Assembly: GCA_016931115.1 (NCBI GenBank) | Contig: JAFGFM010000002.1 | Location: 1-59,254 of the forward strand | Source of the DNA: Deltaproteobacteria bacterium | GTDB lineage: Bacteria > Desulfobacterota > DSM-4660 > Desulfatiglandales > HGW-15 | DNA: 59,254 nucleotides | Reading direction: 5' to 3' | In this document: positions 1-9,032 of the stretch, one piece after another | How positions within the stretch are numbered: position 1 is the first letter of the stretch | How the letters are laid out: every line of letters starts with the position of its first letter | Notes under the pieces: generated by a model | The model's database searches: none | What the model saw: the letters and a program-made list of their open reading frames with translations, nothing else | What the model was told of the DNA's origin: nothing | Position numbers and translations under genes: made by a program

Positions 1-2
1 AG

Positions 3-320
3 AACTACTTGAACGAGTATGAAATGGCGCAGATGCAACGGATTGTTTCTGCTTATCTGGATATGGCAGAACTACAGGCTATGCGAAAAATTCCAATGAC
101 AATGGCTGACTGGGAAAGACGCCTGTCTGGCTTTTTAACATTGTGGGATAGGGAAATTTTACAAGATGCCGGTAAAGTTACTGCTGAGCTTGCAAAAACT
201 CACGCTGAATGTGAGTTTGAAAAATACAGGATTGTTCAGGACAGGCTTTTCGAAAGTGATTTTGATAAGATGCTTAAACAGATTGGATTTCTGAAAAATC
301 CTGAGGGTATCGATGAATAA
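3..320 (+). CDS. RhuM family protein, C-terminal part (cut by window edge)
   Basis: The reading frame is open to the left edge of the window, so this is the tail of a longer gene; a TTG at position 9 is only an internal codon. The visible ~105 residues match what I remember of the RhuM family C-terminus: a 'YLDMAELQAMRK' helix, the 'MTMADWERRL' stretch, 'AGKVTAELAKTHAE', and the closing 'YRIVQDRLFESDFDK'. RhuM-type proteins were named from a Salmonella pathogenicity island; their biochemical function is unknown to me. It sits in a patch of decayed accessory genes. Whether the missing N-terminal half is intact cannot be judged from this window. Confidence 0.8.
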   Translation, partial: NYLNEYEMAQMQRIVSAYLDMAELQAMRKIPMTMADWERRLSGFLTLWDREILQDAGKVTAELAKTHAECEFEKYRIVQDRLFESDFDKMLKQIGFLKNPEGIDE

Positions 321-418
321 GCAAACTGCTCATTTACTGAACGATTGAAAACCGGGATCGCATCCTGGTTAAACGAATAACACAAAATGTCAGCAGGATT
401 TACCCTGTTAAATGCTGC

Positions 419-475
419 TAAGCAGCCACTATGTGGATTGAACAGGATAATATGTCGCCCCGCTGGGGCTGCTTA
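419..475. repeat. Inverted repeat with nested GC hairpin
   Basis: Arms taagcagcc (419-427) and ggctgctta (467-475) are perfect complements. Nested just inside the right arm, gcccc-gct-ggggc (457-469) forms its own short hairpin. It does not end in a T run, so it is a poor terminator candidate. Confidence 0.55.
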
Positions 476-525
476 AATGTGAATGATATGGTGCTATTAA
501 TATAACGCACCTACGGTGTTGGATT

Positions 526-553
526 TTAAATATGGCGAATTCGCCATATTTAA
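526..553. repeat. Perfect 28-bp palindrome
   Basis: The 14-base half ttaaatatggcgaa is followed directly by its reverse complement, with no spacer. As DNA this would suit a dimeric operator; as RNA the lack of a loop makes a stable hairpin less natural. No nearby regulator gene explains it. Confidence 0.7.
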
Positions 554-564
554 TGAAATAGAGA

Positions 565-600
565 TCGTACCTCAAAATATCAGTTGATTTATCTAGATGA
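565..600 (+). repeat. Short dispersed repeat, copy A (left half only)
   Basis: The sequence from tcgtac through tcaaaatatcagttga recurs with few changes at 2354-2375 (copy B), and its first six bases recur at 3887-3892 (copy C). The right half shared by copies B and C is not present here. Confidence 0.5.
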
Positions 601-639
601 AATGCAATTTAGATGTTTACAATATTGAGGGCAGGAATA

Positions 640-756
640 ATGAAAGAAAAAAACAACCGGTCCGAAATATTACTTTATAAAACAGATGACGGCCTGATAA
701 AGGTAGATAGTACTATGACCATTTTGGGAGATAATCGGCAATTTGATTTTTTATAA
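640..756 (+). pseudogene. RhuM-type N-terminal fragment
   Basis: A 38-codon frame starts at an ATG with a purine-rich stretch (gagggcagga) upstream. Residues 7-24, 'RSEILLYKTDDGLIKVDS', resemble the usual start of RhuM-type proteins (pattern S-E-I-x-x-Y-x-T-E-D-G). The frame then leaves the family and stops. This is therefore the start of a second RhuM-type gene, truncated after about 25 codons, lying downstream of the first gene's end. It could still be translated as a short peptide, but nothing suggests a function. Confidence 0.55.
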
Positions 757-781
757 AATAACATTTTAGTCGGTAAAGTAA

Positions 782-2329
782 ATGCCATTACCTATTAATA
801 TAAATACGTTGATAAATGGAAAGTCAGTTGAGTGGGAACGCCTTGAATTTAAAAAGGGGTGGAACCCTATTGATATCATCCATACAATATGCGCCTTTGC
901 CAATGATTTTCACAATTTCGGTGGTGGATATATCATACTTGGCATAGAAGAAAAAAATGGGCGGCCTATTCTTCCTCCCATCGGCATAGAACCGGATCTG
1001 ATTGACACCATTCAGAAGGAACTACTGAATCTCGGAAACACTGCCATTCAGCCTGCATATCACCCCATTGTTGAACCCTGCCAGTTTAAGAATCGTGACA
1101 TACTGGTCATATGGGCGCCAGGCGGACAGACCCGCCCTTATAAGGCTAAAATAGCTCTTGGAAAAAATAACAGGGAATACACATTTTTTATCCGCAAAGG
1201 CTCCAGCACAGTTCGGGCAAAAGGGCTTGATGAAATGGAACTCATCTCACTTACCGCAACCGTTCCATTTGATGACAGGTTGAATCAGCTTGCAGATATA
1301 AAAGAACTTTCAAAGGAACTCATGGTTGAGTTTTTAAAGGAGGTCGGAAGTGATCTTTCGTCACAGGCGGTAAAAATGCCCCTTGTTGAGTTGGGTCGAC
1401 AGATGCATATAATAGGCGGCCCAGATGAGGCACCTTTTCCTCTTAATGTTGGACTACTTTTTTTTAACCCCGAACCTTGTCGATTTTTCCCGGGCACACA
1501 GATTGATGTGGTCTGGTTCCCTGATGGCCCTGGAGGCGACAGGTTTACTTAAAAGACATTTAAAGGGCCTATCCCTTTAATAGTACGTGAGACCCTTGAT
1601 TATATCCGGCGTAATTATCTGAACGAAACTGTGATCAAACATCAGGACAGGGCTGAGGCTACACGCGTAACAAATTTTCCCTATGAGGCTATTGAAGAGG
1701 CGGTTGTTAATGCAATATATCACCGAAGCTATGAGGAGCGGGAACCAGTCGAGGTAAGGGTCTCTCCTCAGGAGATGATAATCCTCAGCTATCCGGGGCC
1801 AGACCGCTCTGTCCGCCTTGATCAGCTCCGAATAGGCCGTGCTATACCACGCCGTTACAGGAACCGTCGCATAGGTGAATTTTTAAAGGAGCTTGACCTT
1901 ACAGAAGGCAGGGCCACAGGCATCCCTAAAATACTTCGCTCAATGGAAGAAAACAATTCTCCGCCTCCTGAATTTGAATTTGATGAAGACCACAGCTATT
2001 TTCTGGTTCGGTTGCCGGCGCATCCGGATGTTCGCGAAGAGATTGGACAGGAAACTGTCAAAAAGACCCTACCAGTCACCCTACCAGTAATAAGACTACT
2101 GGAATACCTATATTCCAGAGGGGAGAAGGGCAGCGCTGAAATTAGGAGGGAATTCGGGCTTAAGGATCGTATTAATTTTCGAAGGCTTTACATTGATCCG
2201 GCCATGGATTCAGGGTTAATCGAATTTACAATCCCCCAAAAGCCCAACAGTCGTCTGCAAAGTTATCGGCTAACCGAAAAAGGTCGCAGCCTTCTGGCTT
2301 CAAGGTCTGTAAAGAAAAGCGTATCATGA
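782..2329 (+). pseudogene. AlbA_2/RecG-like DNA-binding ATPase-type protein, broken by in-frame TAA
   Basis: Two open stretches (782-1552 and 1553-2329) share one frame and are split by a single TAA at 1550-1552; the intervening codons stay in frame, so one substitution (for example GAA or CAA to TAA) explains it. Part one has the AlbA_2 (Schlafen-type) domain with 'ERLEFKKGWNP' near residue 18 and 'GGGYIILGIEE' near 53. Part two has a HATPase_c_4-like ATP-binding domain ('EAIEEAVVNAIYHR', 'EGRATGIPKI') and ends in a winged-helix-like region ('SAEIRREFGLKDRINFRRL'). Family members are often annotated as RecG-related helicases or transcriptional regulators. If translation restarted downstream, the domains could exist as two proteins, but no clear ribosome binding site is visible at 1631. 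Confidence 0.8.
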
Positions 2330-2353
2330 CTTATCACATTGTAAAAAGAGGTG

Positions 2354-2408
2354 TCGTACATCAAAATATCAATTGAGATGGATAAAAGCTAACAGGTTAA
2401 AAGGTCTT
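2354..2408 (+). repeat. Short dispersed repeat, copy B (both halves)
   Basis: The left half (2354-2375) matches copy A at 565-586. The right half (2379-2408) matches copy C at 3913-3942 in 29 of 30 positions. It lies between the AlbA_2 pseudogene and the Fic fragment. Confidence 0.65.
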
Positions 2409-2569
2409 CCTAAAACAGAATTACAGAACCCTTGATTTTAAGTTTGACCTTATTTTTGTGGACGGTGGTAATAACATGATAGACCATACGGGTTAGTGCA
2501 ATAAGCAGATTACGCAGGCAATGCCTGCCCAATCCTTCGTGAAACTTTTGATTTTCAGGAGCTAAATAA

Positions 2570-2680
2570 ATGAGCTTTGATTCGGAAAAACCATATAATG
2601 ATCTCCCCCTGTTGCCGCCAAAAGCAGAAATCGAGACCAGGGCTGTCCTCACGAAGGCCACTTTAGCATGCCTGACCCAG
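2570..2680 (+). pseudogene. Fic-family N-terminal fragment
   Basis: The frame opens with ATG preceded by caggagc. Its first ~33 residues include 'YNDLPLLPPKAEIETRAVL', the characteristic start of Fic-domain proteins of the Fic_N type (linker before the AMP-transferring Fic fold). After about residue 35 the similarity ends and the frame runs into unrelated sequence and the BRO gene; the HPFxxGNG catalytic motif of Fic is nowhere in this region. It is therefore a truncated relic. The end coordinate is approximate. Confidence 0.65.
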
Positions 2681-2787
2681 GTAATCGGAGATCAGAACAA
2701 ATTAAACTTCAACAAAAAGCCGGACTGTTTTAAAAAAGACACTATTTTTGAAGAATCAGAGTATCCCATGTTTAAATGGAGTTTAAA

Positions 2788-3622
2788 ATGGAACAAAACA
2801 AAATCGTTATCTCTGAAAGCAAAAAGATCAGGCGCATCTGGTACAATGAGGAATGGTTTTTTTCTGTGATTGATGTTGTAGAGGCTTTAACTGATTCTCC
2901 AACTCCCCGCCAATACTGGGGAAAAGTCAAGAAAAGGGCTTTTACAGACCTTCAGTTGTCCCCAATTTGGGTACAACTGAAATTGGATAGTGTGGATGGC
3001 AAAAAATATGCGACTGACTGTGCCAATACAAAGGCAATGTTCAGAATAATACAGTCTATCCCCTCTCCTAAAGCAGAACCTTTCAAGCAATGGCTTGCAC
3101 AGGTAGGCTATGATCGTATACAGGAAATTGAAAATCCTGAGCTTGCTCAGGAAAGAATGAAGGAGTTATATGAACTCAAAGGCTATCCTAAAGATTGGAT
3201 AGATAAAAGATTACGTGGGGTTGCAATCCGCCAGAACCTTACAGATGAATGGAAAGAACGAGGGATCGAAACTGAACGTGAGTATGCAATTTTAACTGCC
3301 GTGCGAGATTTCAAAGGCTACTTTTGGGGTGACACCTTCCGAATATAAAAAGCTGAAAGAACTAACAGGTGAAAACCAGAATCTGCGTGACCATATGACA
3401 GATCTGGAGCTTATATTCACTATGCTTGGAGAGAGGGTTACAACCGAGATTTCACAGAAGGAAAAGCCCGAAACATTTGTAAAAAGCAAAAAGGTCGCAA
3501 AACGTGGCGGGGGAGTAGCAGGTACTGCACGAAGAAAAACAGAAAAAGAACTGGGGAGAAGCGTTGTAACCAGTGATAATTTTCTCCCTCCTGGGAAAAA
3601 GAAATACCTGAAAGAAAATTAA
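2788..3622 (+). pseudogene. BRO-N domain (phage antirepressor-like) protein with frameshift
   Basis: The start at 2788 is preferred over the in-frame ATG at 2776 because ggag lies seven bases upstream. The first ~170 residues form a BRO-N-type domain ('RRIWYNEEWFFSVIDVVEAL', then 'WVQLKLDSVDGKKYATDC', 'FKQWLAQVGYDRIQEIENPE'). At about 3305 the frame fails: the original runs into a stop at 3346, while a +1 shift restores 'EISKATFGVTPSEYKKLKEL' and the normal tail ending near 3622. One extra base near 'gccgtgcgag' explains it. Full-length relatives in bacteria are common single-gene accessory proteins of unknown role. The region upstream holds a Fic fragment, so this is a decaying neighbourhood. 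Confidence 0.8.
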
Positions 3623-3640
3623 TTAAATTTCTTTCTATAT

Positions 3641-3830
3641 AATATGTCGATGTTGGCGACGTATTAATAAAACATGCCGGTATTTTAAGGCTTTATCGAC
3701 ATGTTGATTGTTTTTGCTTATAAAATCAACATTCGATATGCACTGATATTAATAAAATAAGTGCATATTTAAAAAACAAAACGTGTCCATAAAAAGGGAA
3801 AATATGGACACGTTTAAACAACATGTCGAT
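3641..3830. repeat. Array of consecutive hairpins bounded by 11-bp repeats
   Basis: Three hairpins follow one another: 3701-3709/3724-3732 (9 bp, atgttgatt arms), 3736-3744/3760-3768 (9 bp, atatgcact arms) and 3779-3791/3803-3815 (13 bp, around acgtgtccat). Overall spans are 32, 33 and 37 bases. The block is bounded by direct repeats aatatgtcgat (3641-3651) and aacatgtcgat (3820-3830), and the same 11-mer occurs inverted at 3695-3705. No open frame covers it. It lies between the BRO pseudogene and the uvrA terminus. Confidence 0.7.
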
Positions 3831-3886
3831 ACCATAGACACGTGCGTCAGCGCGACTATAAGCTAAGAAACATTGTGAAATAGTAG

Positions 3887-3942
3887 TCGTACCTTTTAAA
3901 CATTTATTGAACTGGATAAAAGCTGACAGGTTAAAAGGTCTT
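3887..3942 (+). repeat. Short dispersed repeat, copy C
   Basis: The tcgtac start (3887-3892) and the 30-base right half (3913-3942) match copy B at 2354-2408; the middle differs. It marks the right edge of the decayed patch, just before the uvrA stop codon. Confidence 0.65.
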
Positions 3943-3960
3943 ACCGTCTGTAAAGCTAAA

Positions 3961-6810
3961 TTATTTTTTACTCAGTATCTCCTTTAAGAACATTCCTGTA
4001 TGGCTCTTATCAACCTTTGCTACATCCTCCGGGGTGCCCTGAGCTATGATGTAACCACCCTCATCACCCCCTTCAGGGCCAAGGTCTATTACCCAGTCTG
4101 CTGTCTTTATCACATCAAGGTTATGCTCAATTACTATTATTGTATTGCCAGCATCCGTCAGTGTGTGGAGCACATCAAGCAGTTTCTGGATATCGGCAAA
4201 GTGGAGCCCTGTTGTGGGTTCATCAAGTATATATACAGTGTCTCCTGTTGCTACCCTCGCAAGTTCCCTTGCAAGCTTTACCCTCTGTGCCTCACCGCCG
4301 GATAGTGTCAGGGCGCTCTGCCCCAGTTTTACATACCCGAGCCCAACATCAGACAGGGTCTGTATGATCTTCCTGATATTCGGGATGTTTTCAAAAAACT
4401 TCAGGGCCTCATCAACATCCATGTCAAGGACATCCGCGATATTCTTTCCCTTGTAGTGTACCTGCAGGGTCTCCTTGTTGAACCTTGAACCCTTGCATAT
4501 ATTACATGTTACCCATACGTCTGCCAGAAAGTGCATCTCCACACGCTTTTTACCGTGTCCCTGGCATGACTCGCACCGCCCGCCCTTCACATTAAAACTG
4601 AAGCGGCCAGGCTGGTAGCCCCTTGCCCTTGAATCAGGCAACTGGGCAAAGAGGTCCCTTATAAGGTTCATGAGCTGTACATAGGTAGCAGGGTTTGAAC
4701 GGGGTGTGCGGCCTATGGGTGACTGGGTAATATTAATGATCTTGTTTACATGGTTCAGACCATTTATACGTTTGTGTTTGCCGGGTCTCTCATCCGAGTT
4801 GTGCAGCGCCCTTGAAAGGGCAGGGTAGAGGGTCTGGGCAACAAGAGATGATTTGCCGCTCCCTGAAACCCCTGTTACGCATGTAAACAGGCCAAGTGGA
4901 AACTTTGCAGTCAGCTTTTTCAGGTTGTTCTGTTCAGCATCTACAATTGTTATCCATTTGCCATTTGAAGGCCGCCTGTGAATATTTGGTGATGCCACCC
5001 TGAGTGTACCGTTCAGGTATTTTCCTGTAAGTGATTTTTTGTTTTTAATTATTTTTTTAAGTGGCCCCTCTGCAACCACCTCTCCGCCATTTACCCCTGC
5101 GCCGGGGCCGAGGTCAACGATCCAGTCGGCTGTCTGCATGGTCTCTTCATCATGTTCAACAACAAGCACTGTGTTGCCAAGGTCCCTTAAGCGAACCAGT
5201 GTATCAAGCAATCTTCTGTTGTCACGCTGATGGAGCCCGATTGACGGCTCATCAAGCACATAAAGCACACCCGAAAGGCCGCAGCCTATCTGGCTCGCAA
5301 GCCTTATGCGCTGGCCCTCGCCACCGGAGAGTGTTGATGCATGGCGGTCAAGGGTCAGGTAATGGAGACCTACATTAAGCAGAAACTGTAGCCTCTCGCC
5401 GATCTCCTTTAATACCTCTTCGGAGATCTCCTTTTCTTCCTGTGTCATTTTGGGGAGAAGATTTTTTATCCATGTGAATGATTCACCTATGGACATCTCT
5501 GTCACATCAATTATGTTTCTATCCCCCACTGTAACTGCGCATGCCTCAGGCCTGAGTCTTTTATTGTTACAGGTTGCACAGGGTTGTGTACTCATGAAGG
5601 ATGCGTACCACCTGCGGGTAAATTCCGATTTTGTCTGGTGGTATCTTCGGCGGATGGAGTTTACCTCACCCTCATGAATCCCCTTGTATTCACCGCTGCT
5701 TCGGGTATTGTCCCATTTCCATACAATATTTGCACCGCCATAAAGGATTGCATCCTGGCATTTTTTTGAGAGCTCTTTCCACTTTGTATCAAGATTATAG
5801 CCGAACTGCTCTATAATCTGTTTTGCTATCTTGTACCTGCCGCCGTGACCCTTTTTGGCTATCTCCCCCCAAGTGCGAACTGCCCCCTGGTTGATGGTCT
5901 TGTCAGGGTCATAAAAGAGTTCAGGGTCAACCTCAAGCCGTGTCCCAAGGCCATTACACTCCGGGCACATGCCGATTGGTGAGTTAAAACTGAACATGGC
6001 AGGGGTAAGCCTTGGGAAACTCATGCCGCAGTCCACGCACGAGTTGAGTTCAGATAAAAGCCACTCATCACCGTCACCCTTATCTACAACAATGAGCCCG
6101 TCACCTGCCTTCAGGGCCGTTTCAACTGAATCTGTAAGTCTTGTGGTAAATGAATCCTTTTCTTCATTTTCACCCGGCACAACCAGTCTATCCACCACGA
6201 GCTCAATATTATGTTTTTTGTTCTTGTCCAGGCTGATATCATCATCGAGTGACCTTGTTTCGCCATTTACGCGCACCCTGGTAAAGCCTTCTGACCTTGC
6301 GTTAATAAATGTGTCCTTGAATGTGCCCTTGCGGTTACGGGCAAGGGGGGCGAGTATCTGCAACCTGGTTTCAGGAGCAAGTTCTGCCACCTGTTCCACT
6401 ATCTCCTGTGCTGACTGTGCCTGCACTCTTTTGCCGCACTTAGGGCAGTGGGGTATGCCTATGCCTGAATAAAGCACACGGAGATAATCATATATCTCTG
6501 TCACGGTCGCCACGGTTGACCTGGGGTTTTTGCTTACAGCCTTCTGCTCAATGGCAATAGCAGGGCTTAAGCCCCCAATATAATCCACCTTTGGTTTTTC
6601 GGTCTGGTCTATAAACTGGCGGGCATAGGATGAGAGAGATTCCACATAGCGCCTCTGCCCCTCTGCATAAATGGTATCAAAGGCAAGGCTCGATTTGCCG
6701 CTCCCTGAAACACCTGTGATAACAACCAGTTTGAACCTTGGGATCTTTACGTCTATATTTTTTAGGTTGTGCTCCCTGGCACCCTTGACAATGATATCTT
6801 CTAAAAACAT
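3961..6810 (-). CDS. uvrA: UvrABC excinuclease subunit A
   Basis: UvrA scans DNA for bulky lesions as a dimer and hands them to UvrB in nucleotide excision repair. The 949-residue length is typical. Visible elements in order: first Walker A 'GVSGSGKSS' near residue 33, a CPKC zinc-ligand pair near 120, the CVDC/CPEC pairs near 260-285, the first ABC signature '[12 protein letters not shown]', the second Walker A 'GVSGSGKSS' near 645, the zinc module 'CESCQGHG...CNIC' near 750, the second signature '[12 protein letters not shown]', and '[16 protein letters not shown]'. It is monocistronic as far as visible, with uvrB absent. No intrinsic terminator is obvious after the stop. Confidence 0.97.
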   Translation of the reverse strand: MFLEDIIVKGAREHNLKNIDVKIPRFKLVVITGVSGSGKSSLAFDTIYAEGQRRYVESLSSYARQFIDQTEKPKVDYIGGLSPAIAIEQKAVSKNPRSTVATVTEIYDYLRVLYSGIGIPHCPKCGKRVQAQSAQEIVEQVAELAPETRLQILAPLARNRKGTFKDTFINARSEGFTRVRVNGETRSLDDDISLDKNKKHNIELVVDRLVVPGENEEKDSFTTRLTDSVETALKAGDGLIVVDKGDGDEWLLSELNSCVDCGMSFPRLTPAMFSFNSPIGMCPECNGLGTRLEVDPELFYDPDKTINQGAVRTWGEIAKKGHGGRYKIAKQIIEQFGYNLDTKWKELSKKCQDAILYGGANIVWKWDNTRSSGEYKGIHEGEVNSIRRRYHQTKSEFTRRWYASFMSTQPCATCNNKRLRPEACAVTVGDRNIIDVTEMSIGESFTWIKNLLPKMTQEEKEISEEVLKEIGERLQFLLNVGLHYLTLDRHASTLSGGEGQRIRLASQIGCGLSGVLYVLDEPSIGLHQRDNRRLLDTLVRLRDLGNTVLVVEHDEETMQTADWIVDLGPGAGVNGGEVVAEGPLKKIIKNKKSLTGKYLNGTLRVASPNIHRRPSNGKWITIVDAEQNNLKKLTAKFPLGLFTCVTGVSGSGKSSLVAQTLYPALSRALHNSDERPGKHKRINGLNHVNKIINITQSPIGRTPRSNPATYVQLMNLIRDLFAQLPDSRARGYQPGRFSFNVKGGRCESCQGHGKKRVEMHFLADVWVTCNICKGSRFNKETLQVHYKGKNIADVLDMDVDEALKFFENIPNIRKIIQTLSDVGLGYVKLGQSALTLSGGEAQRVKLARELARVATGDTVYILDEPTTGLHFADIQKLLDVLHTLTDAGNTIIVIEHNLDVIKTADWVIDLGPEGGDEGGYIIAQGTPEDVAKVDKSHTGMFLKEILSKK

Positions 6811-7021
6811 AATAATTACCGTCTGTTATGAGAATGAATAATATGAAACCGCAACACATTATACCGATATAAAAATATGGTAAAGCTAATACATTATGAA
6901 AATGCTTTCAACTGTAAGTCCGAAAAAAAGTAAAATAATACTCCGGGTAAGTGATAAAGCCTCAAAGGTATAAGTTGTAGAAATAATAATGGAATTCTAA
7001 AATAGAGAAAAAATTAAAAAA

Positions 7022-8323
7022 TTATAAGGAGCTGTCCAGTAAATACTTCCAGGCTGGAATGATCTCGATCGTTTTATCACCATCTTTCCAAATATCTTCT
7101 TCATTCAGGGTTATTATTTTTCCGATTTTCAGATCAAGCTCTTGCATTGCCTGAAGAATGGATGATATCTCACGGTTTCTGGTCTTGGGATTTTCCATCG
7201 TCAGAGATACCTGGACAAGATTTTTATTATTTTCTTTGTCTATCCACAAAAAATCAACCTCATATCTGCCCCTGGTGCGGTAATAATATATCTCATCTGA
7301 AATTCGTCTGAGATGTATAAAAATCATATTTTCAAGCTGCTGACCTTTGTTGCCTGTAATTTTTGGCGAAACCGCTCCAGCCATGCTGTGATCGATGCAA
7401 TATACCTTTTTTGCATTTGCATTTTGTTTTGATATAGAAGGGCTGAATATAGGCACTGAAAAAAGAAAATATGCATCTTCAAACCATGCAATACAATTGG
7501 ATACAAAATCTTTGCTGATTTTATAACCAAGTGATTTGAGGTATTCTGAAATCCTGTTAATCGAATATAGAGAAGATATAGAACTTATCAAACGATACCC
7601 TGCCTGGACAACTGCCTGTGGATGCAGGGCGTCAAACCGGTTTATAATATCACGATGCAGGATTGTTTGAAAATATTCCTGAAGAATCATAACTCGTAAT
7701 TTATCATTTACATTCTTAACTTCAGGGAAGCCTCCCTTTATAAAATATTCGTTAAAGGCTTTTTCAATCAGTAATCTGTTTTTTGATGTGAGAGTATTAT
7801 GTTTGATATTTTTGTAATCTAGAAATTCCTTGAATGAAAAGGGGAAAAGCTCCCATGAAAGAGATCTCCCCCGCATCTGGTCAGATATTTCTTTTGACAA
7901 CATCTTTGATGAAGAGCCTGAAATGAATACGTAGCAATTTTCTGTTCTTAGAATACGGTCAATAAAAGATTCCCAGTTCCGGGCCTCCTGTATCTCGTCA
8001 AAAAAACAATAGATAGTTTCATTTCCCTTTTTTTCAGGGTAAAGCGAATAATAGGCTTCAAGTATCAAAGACATATTTCCATTGCAGATATCATTTAACC
8101 GGTCATCAAACAGATTAAGAAATAAAATGTTTTCTTTTGAAACACCTTTTGATTTTAAGGAATCGATAATCTGGTATAAAAGTGTGGATTTGCCGCAGCG
8201 CCTTACACCCATACATACAAAGGCTTTGCCATTTATGTATTCGTATTCAAGATGCCTCTTTAATCCTGTGTCAGGTGTATCTTCTTGAAAATCGAGGATC
8301 ATTTCTTTTAAAGTTTCAAGCAT
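7022..8323 (-). CDS. AAA_14/DUF4143-type ATPase
   Basis: The 433-residue protein belongs to the large family of predicted ATPases with an AAA_14 N-terminal domain and a DUF4143 C-terminal domain. Walker A is 'GVRRCGKST' at residues 39-47, Walker B is 'IYCFFDEIQ' near 104-112, and a sensor-like 'VFISGSSSKML' follows. The C-terminal part has the nuclease-like 'YYRTRGRYEVDFLW' with D and the following QVS motif typical of DUF4143. Its cellular role is not established; members are often single accessory genes. Upstream (8382-8437) three CCGATTT-type motifs, one inverted, could be an operator. It has no operon partner. Confidence 0.85.
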   Translation of the reverse strand: MLETLKEMILDFQEDTPDTGLKRHLEYEYINGKAFVCMGVRRCGKSTLLYQIIDSLKSKGVSKENILFLNLFDDRLNDICNGNMSLILEAYYSLYPEKKGNETIYCFFDEIQEARNWESFIDRILRTENCYVFISGSSSKMLSKEISDQMRGRSLSWELFPFSFKEFLDYKNIKHNTLTSKNRLLIEKAFNEYFIKGGFPEVKNVNDKLRVMILQEYFQTILHRDIINRFDALHPQAVVQAGYRLISSISSLYSINRISEYLKSLGYKISKDFVSNCIAWFEDAYFLFSVPIFSPSISKQNANAKKVYCIDHSMAGAVSPKITGNKGQQLENMIFIHLRRISDEIYYYRTRGRYEVDFLWIDKENNKNLVQVSLTMENPKTRNREISSILQAMQELDLKIGKIITLNEEDIWKDGDKTIEIIPAWKYLLDSSL

Positions 8324-8469
8324 GATTTCCTCATGAAGTTAAAAAAGGATTAAAAAATAATTGCAAACTGGTAACTATTCTTGCCGATTTGATATAATAT
8401 TGTCAACTGTTTTAACCGATTTGCAGTAGAATCGGCAGGATCTATCTCCACATCTTATGTTCCGAAAAA

Positions 8470-8874
8470 TTACCTCTTATATTTACCTGCCTGCCCTATA
8501 ATAAAATGGAAAATGGGCCTTTCCACCTTATGGAAGATAATGGGGCAGTGCTTAGTCCCTTTTGGTATGAAGATCAGGCAACTGTTTGTAAGTTCATATT
8601 TTTCATCCTCTATCCAGAACTCCACCTCACCACACAGGTCCCTTGTGTCATCAGGGTTAGTCCCGAAAATAGTGACAAGTTCATCAAATTCATGGGAATG
8701 GGGGGTGCCCTCCATCACTATCTTTTCAGGCTTTGGCCATATCCAGGCGACATCTGTGAAAAATGGCGTGTTTTTTTGTGTATCACTGTTGAACTGGTAC
8801 AAAAGGGTGCCTATCTCGTCTTTGCCCCTGTTAAGATTTGTAGTGATCAGTTTTTCATATTTTCTTTCTGCCAT
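8470..8874 (-). CDS. Cupin-fold protein
   Basis: The 134-residue protein has a single cupin-like barrel: 'TPHSHEFDELVTIFG' supplies His/His/Glu residues of the first cupin motif and 'IFIPKGTKHCPIIF' supplies the second-motif His. The start at 8874 is chosen because ggggag lies seven bases upstream; the ATG at 8889 has no ribosome binding site. Stand-alone cupins of this kind can be isomerases, dioxygenases or sensors, and nothing here decides which. It stands alone, divergent from the redox gene at 9033. Confidence 0.7.
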   Translation of the reverse strand: MAERKYEKLITTNLNRGKDEIGTLLYQFNSDTQKNTPFFTDVAWIWPKPEKIVMEGTPHSHEFDELVTIFGTNPDDTRDLCGEVEFWIEDEKYELTNSCLIFIPKGTKHCPIIFHKVERPIFHFIIGQAGKYKR

Positions 8875-8943
8875 TTTTTGACTCCCCATTATTTTTTATA
8901 TGAATACATAGCTGAAAATGGTAAACCTTGCCAGTAAAATAAA

Positions 8944-9000
8944 AGGTCTGCGGTTTACGGTTTTAGGTCTAAGGTTTTTTTTACCGTAAACCGTAGACCT
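8944..9000. repeat. 17-bp inverted repeat between divergent genes
   Basis: Arms at 8944-8960 and 8984-9000 match in 16 of 17 positions (core cggtttacgg/ccgtaaaccg). It lies in the gap upstream of both the cupin gene and the 9033 gene. It lacks a T run, so it is more likely an intergenic repeat or regulatory hairpin than a terminator. Confidence 0.65.
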
Positions 9001-9032
9001 GATACCGAAGACCGTTCTTCAGGGGGGTAGTT

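Larger units (their letters stand above)
321..639. other. Non-coding stretch rich in dyad symmetries
   Basis: No gene is supported here. The stretch holds a hairpin at 350-370 just after the RhuM stop, a 9-bp inverted repeat at 419-427/467-475 enclosing a small GC hairpin (457-469), a perfect 28-bp palindrome at 526-553, and the first copy of a short repeat at 565-600. The density of symmetry suggests remnants of small repeats rather than promoters. Confidence 0.6.

Noticed and set aside
2570-2869. Complete gene over the whole 99-codon frame of the Fic fragment
   Set aside because: Only the first ~33 residues match Fic_N; the rest overlaps the BRO gene in another frame and shows no Fic catalytic motif.
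8361-8398. Forward promoter (TTGCAA ... TATAAT) near the DUF4143 gene
   Set aside because: The spacer is 26 bases, too long, and no plus-strand gene starts downstream before the cupin gene on the other strand.
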